Source of the DNA: FEN-1297 sp964498065
Lineage (GTDB): Bacteria; Bacteroidota; Ignavibacteria; Ignavibacteriales; Ignavibacteriaceae
Assembly (NCBI GenBank): GCA_964498065.1
Contig: CAZCFZ010000118.1
Span: 1 to 11,181 of the forward strand
Direction of reading: 5' to 3'
DNA: 11,181 bases
The notes under the pieces are model-generated. The model was not told the origin of the DNA, did no database searches, and saw only the letters and a list, made by a program, of their open reading frames with translations. Positions within the stretch are counted from its first letter, which is position 1. Each line of letters opens with the position of its first letter. A program made the translations under genes and the position numbers. This document shows, one piece after another, positions 6,376 to 11,181 of this stretch.

Positions 6376-6846
6376 ATGGATAAAAAACATCAATACACTG
6401 TAAAAGTTGAATGGACGGGTAATACAGGCAAAGGTACTTCTGAATACCGAGGTTATGAACGCAGCCATAAGATATCGGCAGATAACAAACAGGATATTTT
6501 ATGTTCTTCCGATCCGGTTTTTCATGGAGATAAAACAAAATATAATCCGGAAGAACTTTTTGTTGCTTCCCTATCTTCTTGTCATATGCTATGGTATTTG
6601 CATTTATGCGCCGATGCCGGAGTTGTTGTTGTTGACTATAAAGATAATCCTGTTGGAATACTTACCGAAGCTCCTGACGGCAGCGGGCATTTTACCGAAG
6701 TTACTCTTTACCCTGCCGTTACTGTTAAAGATAAGTCTATGATCGAGAAAGCAAATAAACTTCATAATAAAGCAAATGAATTTTGCTTTATTGCAAACTC
6801 ATGTAATTTTAAAATTAATCACGAACCTGTTTGTATAACTAATTAA
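6376..6846 (+). CDS. OsmC-family peroxiredoxin-like protein
   Basis: This 156-residue protein belongs to the OsmC/Ohr superfamily, dimeric thiol-dependent (organic) hydroperoxide reductases acting in the cytosol. Recognisable features are an N-terminal VEWTGNTGKGTSEYRGYERSH strand region (11-31), SSDPVFHGD (44-52), NPEELFVASLSSCHMLWYLHLCADAG (57-82) and EFCFIANSCNF (135-145). C69, in the SSCHML helix, and C137, in CFIANS, are the expected reactive cysteine pair; C43, C78, C143 and C153 are extra. The sequence fits the WTGN-containing OsmC subgroup better than classical OsmC or Ohr. The start is an ATG with AGGAAA (6366-6371) four bases upstream. It is a single gene, separated from the upstream operon by a REP-like hairpin and convergent with the endonuclease gene. 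Confidence 0.92.
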   Translation: MDKKHQYTVKVEWTGNTGKGTSEYRGYERSHKISADNKQDILCSSDPVFHGDKTKYNPEELFVASLSSCHMLWYLHLCADAGVVVVDYKDNPVGILTEAPDGSGHFTEVTLYPAVTVKDKSMIEKANKLHNKANEFCFIANSCNFKINHEPVCITN

Positions 6847-6884
6847 CTGGAAAGTAGCATAAAATTAAGGGAACGCTTTATCTT

Positions 6885-6992
6885 ATGTTTATGATAGGTT
6901 TGCCGATATCGTGGATGTTTATAGATTTTATAATGGAAAGAAGAATTTATGAGCAAGAATCTTTTATATTCATTGTTAAACACAATAAATAA
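6885..6992 (+). CDS. possible 35-residue hydrophobic small ORF
   Basis: An ATG at 6885 opens a 35-codon frame ending at TAA 6990-6992. It encodes a hydrophobic start (MFMIGLPISWMFIDFIM) followed by a charged tail (ERRIYEQES), the outline of a single-span membrane peptide. AAGGGA (6867-6872) lies 12 bases upstream, which is distant for an SD. It sits in the gap between two convergent genes. It may be a real small protein, the remnant of a larger gene, or chance; I recognise no family. Confidence 0.2.
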   Translation: MFMIGLPISWMFIDFIMERRIYEQESFIFIVKHNK

Positions 6993-7061
6993 TAATTAGG
7001 ATATATTCTATTTTAATTTTTATTGACTCATTATTTCTTAGAAGCTTTATATTATTACATT

Positions 7062-8021
7062 TTATAATTCACATAACCAATCACAAATAGAAACCAATTG
7101 TTTATCAACGGTCAAATTAGCTGCATTCGTTAGAGTATTTAATTCAAGCTGAGAATAAATTTCCTGAGCCATACTTCTTTCTATTGCCCCACCTATGAAA
7201 AAAGTATGCGGTCTAAGTTTGTAATCTTCAAATGCTGTACGTATCCTTTCTAATGCTGTATTTGCTGTCTTCCAGTGTTCATCAGCACCGGCGGGATCAA
7301 TCCCTCCTTTTAATTCGCCGAGAGCGATGTATTTATTAGGCATCTTATGAATTGACGAATTATTGCTTACACTAAATTCTGAATATTCACCATCAAATAA
7401 ACAAAGATCGACATTTTTGGATAGAAAAGGGGGAGTAAGGTTTAACACAAGTGTTCTATGCTTATCTCCTATCTTCCAATATAATCCACGTGTGTTCTCC
7501 TCAATTGTTGTATCGGTATGGTCTCCTTCGACCCAAGTTTTCGATTGTTTATTTAGATATTTGAACTCCAAGCCTTTTATTGAAAGTGAAGATATTAAAC
7601 TTCTAATTACTTTCTTCTCGCCATAACTTCCAGCAAGGTTGCGCATTATTCCGCCAAGCGCATCTCCTTTCGTCAAAAGAAATCTATATACTAATTCATC
7701 TATAAAATCTTTTCCCGCTGGCTCTAAAAATTTCTCTATCAAATCTGCAATAGCTTGCTTCTGATCCTTTTCAGTCAAATGACTAATCGCTTTTTCACTT
7801 AAGCCTGATGCTGATAATAACGAAGGAAATATTTTCTTAAGTTTTAATAAGTCTTTTGGTTTATTTACATTTGCTGCCAGTATCTTCAGGCTTTTTGCTT
7901 CCTCAATAAAAGGAGTACCTTTAATATTTTTTTCCAACGCAATAGCAATAAAACCTTTTCTAGTTGCTTGCTTGGTTGTTACTAAGTCTTCCCACTTTTT
8001 TATATGATTGTTGTACGGCAT
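7062..8021 (-). CDS. AvaI/BsoBI-family type II restriction endonuclease
   Basis: This 319-residue protein (numbered from the start at 8021) resembles AvaI and BsoBI, which cut CYCGRG. The PD-(D/E)xK core is visible: D205 in KNVDLCLFDGEY, then E236 and K238 in YIALGELKGGIDPAGADEHW, with H249 next, the same order as the acidic, Glu, Lys and His active-site residues I recall for BsoBI. A TKGDALGGIMRNLAGS block (118-132) and an EDLVTTKQATRKGFIAIALEKN start (11-32) also fit. An in-frame ATG at 8105 would add 28 residues but lies within the methyltransferase gene. The ATG at 8021 is preferred: it gives the 315-325 residue length of the family and lies one base after the methyltransferase stop (TAATATG), implying translational coupling. 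No terminator is evident downstream. The specificity is inferred from the family. Confidence 0.85.
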   Translation of the reverse strand: MPYNNHIKKWEDLVTTKQATRKGFIAIALEKNIKGTPFIEEAKSLKILAANVNKPKDLLKLKKIFPSLLSASGLSEKAISHLTEKDQKQAIADLIEKFLEPAGKDFIDELVYRFLLTKGDALGGIMRNLAGSYGEKKVIRSLISSLSIKGLEFKYLNKQSKTWVEGDHTDTTIEENTRGLYWKIGDKHRTLVLNLTPPFLSKNVDLCLFDGEYSEFSVSNNSSIHKMPNKYIALGELKGGIDPAGADEHWKTANTALERIRTAFEDYKLRPHTFFIGGAIERSMAQEIYSQLELNTLTNAANLTVDKQLVSICDWLCEL

Positions 8022-8022
8022 A

Positions 8023-9462
8023 TTATTTTTCCCAGATGTAGACACATTTACGGAGTTCTGAGCGCCCGTGCTCGCCCATTTGTTGGCTGCTGTTTCCTTT
8101 TCCAACCGGCAAAGTGTGTATTTTTTTTATTTTAAAACCTATCTTTTCAGCAAAGTCAGACAATATAAGATCAACCGGAATTTCTTCTCCTCCATATCTA
8201 ACGTTGTCGTTAACCATAACAACTATCCCCTTGTCTTTTAATAACCGGTATAATTCAAATATAATAAAAAGCATTTCATAGAAATAATTCTTCACCATTC
8301 TGGGTATGTTTGAATTGTTTAGGTTCCCTGATTGGTTCAGCTTTGAAAGAACATTATTTATCTCATTCATAGCCGGATGGGCAAAGTACAATTCGTTTAT
8401 GAAATCAAAATCTGGTGTTCTCCCTATTGCCGCATAAAGATTTTTTAAATAATCCGGCTTTTCTTTGTTCTCAACCGTGCATGTCAACATTGTTTGACGT
8501 AATTTCTTTACGTCCTCATCATTGTTGTTTAGGAAAACAAGTTCTAAAGCATAAGTCCGCGTATAATCATATCTATTACAATACGGCGGAGACGTCATAA
8601 CAAAATCAAACGTATTATTTTCTAATGTTGGTAAAAGTTCAAGAGATGAGCCTGTTAAGATAGTTGGATCATACAATTTATAATTATTTTTTTCTGTAGT
8701 AAAAAGTTCATAGCTTTGATCTGGAGAAAGATCATCGATAATAATCTGTATTTTTTCTTTAACGATTCGCAAAAAATCGTAAATCTCTCCCTTGTTAAAC
8801 ACTATACTACCGTATGACCTATTTGCTCGCGAGTCCCATCGTAAGTACTGACCATCTTTTCTAGTAAAGCTGATTTCTTCAAGAACGCTGAAAGCAGCAA
8901 ACTCCAAAAGGTTCCGAATAGCATTGTCTTTTATATTCTTACATGCCGTTAAATACCGGTTTAGATTATACTCATTATCTTTGGGAAACGCACCTTTTGT
9001 AATAGATATATGTTGAATAACTGAGACAGGTTTTAAAGTAGTTTTAAAAGTTTTCCATAGGAAATCAATTCCTTTATTCAATTCATCTAAAGATATTTTT
9101 TCAGCCGCCAATCTTGCGTGAATATAATAAATACCTGTAGGTAAAAGTTCAATACCCGTAGACTTCCAACCTTTATCTCTAGCTGCAAACAAAGTAGCAC
9201 CCGAACCGGCAAAAGGGTCGATAATATTCCCTTTAGTCGGATGGTACTTATCCAAGAAATAATCTATTAACCTTTTTGAAAAACCTTCTTTATATTTGAA
9301 CCATCTAAAAAACGGTTCTTTCTTGTTAGCCTGAAAACTGACTAATGTTCTGTTTAATTTATAATCGGTTTCAATTAAATTTTTAAATTTATCGTAAAGT
9401 TTTTCACGCTCATTTGGGAAAAGCACATCAATCTTTGTAGTTTTAGCACTTACTTCTTGCAT
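8023..9462 (-). CDS. type II DNA methyltransferase, partner of the AvaI/BsoBI-like endonuclease
   Basis: This 479-residue SAM-dependent DNA methyltransferase protects host sites from the endonuclease encoded just downstream. Motif X-like sequence (EPFFRWFKYKEGFSKRLIDYF, 49-69) precedes motif I, DPFAGSGAT (82-90), with E105 in GIEL as the motif II acid. The catalytic motif IV, TSPPYCNRYDYTRTYALEL, begins at 290. SPPY is typical of amino-methyltransferases, most often N4-cytosine, and the CYCGRG target of the partner would suit that. About 200 residues separate motifs I and IV, where the target-recognition region may lie. The C-terminal part has KGIVVMVNDNVRYGGEEIPV (411-430). The start is an ATG with GGA (9471-9469) six bases upstream. 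The gene is 78 bases after the antitoxin and one base before the endonuclease start. The base type modified is inferred. Confidence 0.88.
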   Translation of the reverse strand: MQEVSAKTTKIDVLFPNEREKLYDKFKNLIETDYKLNRTLVSFQANKKEPFFRWFKYKEGFSKRLIDYFLDKYHPTKGNIIDPFAGSGATLFAARDKGWKSTGIELLPTGIYYIHARLAAEKISLDELNKGIDFLWKTFKTTLKPVSVIQHISITKGAFPKDNEYNLNRYLTACKNIKDNAIRNLLEFAAFSVLEEISFTRKDGQYLRWDSRANRSYGSIVFNKGEIYDFLRIVKEKIQIIIDDLSPDQSYELFTTEKNNYKLYDPTILTGSSLELLPTLENNTFDFVMTSPPYCNRYDYTRTYALELVFLNNNDEDVKKLRQTMLTCTVENKEKPDYLKNLYAAIGRTPDFDFINELYFAHPAMNEINNVLSKLNQSGNLNNSNIPRMVKNYFYEMLFIIFELYRLLKDKGIVVMVNDNVRYGGEEIPVDLILSDFAEKIGFKIKKIHTLPVGKGNSSQQMGEHGRSELRKCVYIWEK

Positions 9463-9540
9463 TTTATATCCAATATCATTTCATATCTTTCATATAAAGT
9501 TAATATAATTATTACAATTTTGTTTAAACTATTAGTTTTC
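9463..9540 (-). promoter_or_regulatory. spacer with tandem 8-bp repeats before the methyltransferase
   Basis: On the minus strand, ATATGAAA occurs twice in tandem with a 9-bp period (plus-strand TTTCATAT at 9488-9495 and 9479-9486), just before the SD. Upstream, TTGTAA and TATGAA stand 17 bp apart, a weak possible promoter. The repeats could be an operator that sets methyltransferase expression, but AT-rich chance repeats are a fair alternative. Confidence 0.25.
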
Positions 9541-10533
9541 TTACACTCCAACCAACATCGCCCCATATTCCTCAAAATCAATTAATGACTTATGCTTAAT
9601 ATTATCAATCCACGCCCTCTCTTCATGCGCAATTTTCATTATCTCCGGCGTTGTTAGAGAATTAAATTTCTTCATTACCATTTCCAGACTTTTTATTTCC
9701 AAATTACTAAACAAACTCTTATCAAATTCATTAAGCGGTACGAACTTTTCATTTTCCCTTCCGCTAATTGTTACAACTTCTGTTGTAATAATATTTTCAG
9801 CTTCGAGCAATCCGAAAATTAAACTGTATTGGTCCGGTACGGAACCCATATCTATTGCAGCATATCTGCAGCCTGAGATTGAATATCCTGTATATTTATA
9901 ATTTGCAAAATCTGAATAAAATAATAATTTGTTTAAACGGGTCTTAAAAGGAGCGTTTGAAATAAAATACAAAACCATGTTCGCGAACTTTTCAAAGCTC
10001 GGAATGCTGTAGCCTGTATATCTATTTGGAATAATGGAAGTATTGAACAACCTGTATTTCAAATCTTCCCGGTTTGCTTTTTCCTTCCGTATTTGTTCGT
10101 CAATACCGGCTATTGTCTTATCAGGTATCTTTACTGCCTCAGACTTGCGCAGCACAATGTCTTTAAAATCTTTCGGATTCATTATCAAACTCAATAAAGT
10201 CCCGGTACTGGCGGCAGGTATTTCGCCCCCCTCGTAAAGCCTATACTGATTGGCACCAAGTCCTAAAATCTCCGACATTTTTGCAGCAGAAATACTATAT
10301 CTTTCTCTTAGTTCAGTAAGTTGTACGGGAAAAGGAATAGAATATTTTTCCCTGTATTGGTTACAAACTTGGTTGGTATTTATAGTATCAATTTCCGTTG
10401 TAGTGAATTCTTCCTTACAACTTTTACATTTGTAGAAGTATTCGAATATCTCGAATTCTTCTTTCCTAAACATTCTCTTCCTTTTTTCAATTGAAAGGGT
10501 TGCACTACCTTTTTCGCAGAGGGGACATTTCAT
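9541..10533 (-). CDS. MqsA-like antitoxin with zinc finger, helix-turn-helix and Panacea (DUF4065) domain
   Basis: This 330-residue protein has three parts. Residues 1-45 form an MqsA/YgiT-type zinc finger with ligands C3, C6, C36 and C39 (MKCPLCEKG, YKCKSCKEEF). Residues about 70-120 form an XRE-type helix-turn-helix (LRERYSISAAKMSEILGLGANQYRLYEGGEIP). Residues about 178-325 match the Panacea/DUF4065/SocA-GepA domain (FANMVLYFISN, TRLNKLLFYSDFANYKYTG, YAAIDMGSVPDQYSLIF, ERAWIDN). In described Panacea systems this domain neutralises widely differing toxins. The DNA-binding part suggests it represses its own operon. The ATG has AGGTG about six bases upstream, and lies 15 bases after the toxin stop, so toxin precedes antitoxin as in mqsRA. 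At 330 residues it is much longer than E. coli MqsA, as expected of the fused domain. Confidence 0.85.
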   Translation of the reverse strand: MKCPLCEKGSATLSIEKRKRMFRKEEFEIFEYFYKCKSCKEEFTTTEIDTINTNQVCNQYREKYSIPFPVQLTELRERYSISAAKMSEILGLGANQYRLYEGGEIPAASTGTLLSLIMNPKDFKDIVLRKSEAVKIPDKTIAGIDEQIRKEKANREDLKYRLFNTSIIPNRYTGYSIPSFEKFANMVLYFISNAPFKTRLNKLLFYSDFANYKYTGYSISGCRYAAIDMGSVPDQYSLIFGLLEAENIITTEVVTISGRENEKFVPLNEFDKSLFSNLEIKSLEMVMKKFNSLTTPEIMKIAHEERAWIDNIKHKSLIDFEEYGAMLVGV

Positions 10534-10548
10534 AAAACACCTAAAACT

Positions 10549-10899
10549 TTATTTATACGGATAACTCATTTTCTTTTTAGCTAGATGAAAAGAAATACAC
10601 AGCACGTTTTTATTCTTCCATAATGAAATCTTTATAAACACTTCTTTCTTTTTTATTATCATACCGAATTCCCAGAAAGGAAGACTATCAGGATCAAAAC
10701 CGTCATCAGTTGGACCACGATAATAATCTTCCACTTTTAACTTTTTAAGATATTCAATACGCTGCCGGGGAGTAATTTCAAGATCTAATAATGCTTGTAA
10801 ATTCTTTTCTCTTCTTAAGAAAAATATATCAAAAGTCTCCAATTTTAATTTGAATTCTTTTAGGAAACTTTCGATTTCGGATTTACCGGGAAATTGCAT
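10549..10899 (-). CDS. MqsR-like toxin of a type II toxin-antitoxin pair
   Basis: This 116-residue protein (from ATG 10899) is placed by context, immediately upstream of an MqsA/Panacea antitoxin, and by a pattern shared with MqsR-type ribonuclease toxins. It has an N-terminal helix region (GKSEIESFLKEFKLKLE), R-x-x-KN (30-34), L-x-x-EDYYRGPTDD (54-66), FWEFG (75-79), EVFIKIS (86-92) and VLCISFH (99-105). By hand alignment to E. coli MqsR, FYKS matches YYRG, WQDVY matches WEFG, EVYLKI matches EVFIKI and LIVSFKEK matches LCISFHLAK. The catalytic K56, Q68, Y81 and K96 would become R61, E77, F88 and H105, so the cleavage chemistry may differ. A TTG two codons upstream (10905) is a possible start, but ATG is preferred. 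No SD is visible. Presumed target is mRNA; this is inferred. Confidence 0.7.
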   Translation of the reverse strand: MQFPGKSEIESFLKEFKLKLETFDIFFLRREKNLQALLDLEITPRQRIEYLKKLKVEDYYRGPTDDGFDPDSLPFWEFGMIIKKKEVFIKISLWKNKNVLCISFHLAKKKMSYPYK

Positions 10900-11181
10900 A
10901 AGCAATATATATTATGATTTATTAATTATCAATTATAAAGTTGAATATTTTGGATATTATTACATATTAATCAACTTTTTAGTTGCATTGATTTAATTGT
11001 TAAATTTCATGCTGGCCTGCCCCTATATATATTTTTCGGCTTGTAAAAATCGTTACTAATTTTATTTACGTATTAACTTATAAAAATTTTCTATAAAACT
11101 CATTATTTTTTTTTACAAACATGTTAATCGCATTGGACCATAAATAAGGTAACCGAAGGCGATTTGTAAAAAGGTCGTTGG
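10900..11181. other. AT-rich right-edge region: toxin promoter, inverted repeats, possible gene tail
   Basis: This region upstream of the toxin holds TAATT-ATC-AATTA (about 10923-10935) and an 8-bp inverted repeat, AAAGTTGA (10937-10944) and TCAACTTT (10971-10978), which could be operators for the antitoxin helix-turn-helix. TTGTAAAAA occurs at 11041-11049 and 11164-11172, and inverted at 11110-11118. On the minus strand a frame open from the right edge ends at TAA 11080-11078 and encodes 33 residues ending in FVKKNNEFYRKFL; it might be the tail of a neighbouring gene but is short enough to be chance. No RNA gene was recognised. Confidence 0.4.
10937..10978. repeat. 8-bp inverted repeat upstream of the toxin
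   Basis: AAAGTTGA (10937-10944) and TCAACTTT (10971-10978) are perfect inverted copies separated by 26 bases, with ATAT-type pairing possible inside. It lies about 38-80 bases before the toxin start, where an autoregulatory operator would be expected. On the plus strand it is followed by further T residues, so a weak terminator for some unseen transcript is an alternative. Confidence 0.4.

Noticed and set aside
6407..6742. 111-codon frame overlapping the OsmC-like gene
   Set aside because: The OsmC frame has full family signatures and an SD; this one does not.
8022..8105. 28-residue N-terminal extension of the endonuclease, starting at ATG 8105
   Set aside because: It lies wholly within the methyltransferase gene, has no family resemblance, and the ATG at 8021 one base after the methyltransferase stop gives the length expected for AvaI/BsoBI relatives.

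Overview
The window is a low-GC (roughly one third G+C by eye) bacterial chromosome segment. The mix of families, the Shine-Dalgarno (SD) sequences that vary from strong to absent, and the short hyphenated hairpin repeats between genes suggest the Bacteroidota/Ignavibacteriota side of the FCB group. That placement is an inference; no rRNA or tRNA gene is present to anchor it.

Layout, left to right. (1) Positions 1-37 hold the first 12 codons of a minus-strand gene with a near-perfect SD, divergent from a DinB-fold gene (277-777, +). (2) 850-1929 (-) is an AlkZ-like winged-helix DNA glycosylase family protein carrying the QxQ form of the catalytic motif. (3) 1930-2287 has no gene but contains two hairpin elements. 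(4) 2288-3796 (-) is a MocR/GabR-type regulator (GntR winged helix fused to an aminotransferase fold). It is divergent from a likely three-gene operon on the plus strand: an EamA transporter (4066-4974), a pyridoxamine-phosphate-oxidase-like flavoprotein (5008-5685) and an AhpD/carboxymuconolactone-decarboxylase-like protein (5703-6140). The divergent promoter region carries a sequence very close to the box described for the MocR regulator PdxR, with a degenerate second copy 40 bp away. (5) A REP-like hairpin (6279-6304) precedes an OsmC-family gene (6376-6846). (6) 7062-10899 (-) is a four-gene defence/addiction cluster. In transcription order it holds an MqsR-like toxin, an antitoxin built from an MqsA-like zinc finger, an XRE-type helix-turn-helix and a Panacea (DUF4065/SocA-like) domain, a DNA methyltransferase, and an AvaI/BsoBI-family restriction endonuclease. 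(7) 10900-11181 holds the toxin promoter region and AT-rich sequence, perhaps with the tail of another minus-strand gene.

How the parts fit. The MocR divergon looks like a PLP-responsive regulator controlling a transporter plus two small redox-type enzymes; its substrate is unknown. The DinB-like, OsmC-like and AhpD-like proteins and the glycosylase suggest a local collection of thiol/oxidant and DNA-damage functions, but only the MocR divergon looks co-regulated. The toxin-antitoxin pair and the restriction-modification pair are both self-maintaining modules stacked on one strand. The methyltransferase and endonuclease are translationally coupled (stop and start one base apart). The only CYCGRG site I found in the window, the specificity expected of AvaI/BsoBI enzymes, lies inside the REP-like hairpin.

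Three start sites deserve attention. The endonuclease most likely starts at 8021, not at an upstream in-frame ATG inside the methyltransferase gene. The EamA gene has no early ATG and probably starts at TTG 4066. The MocR gene also appears to use TTG.
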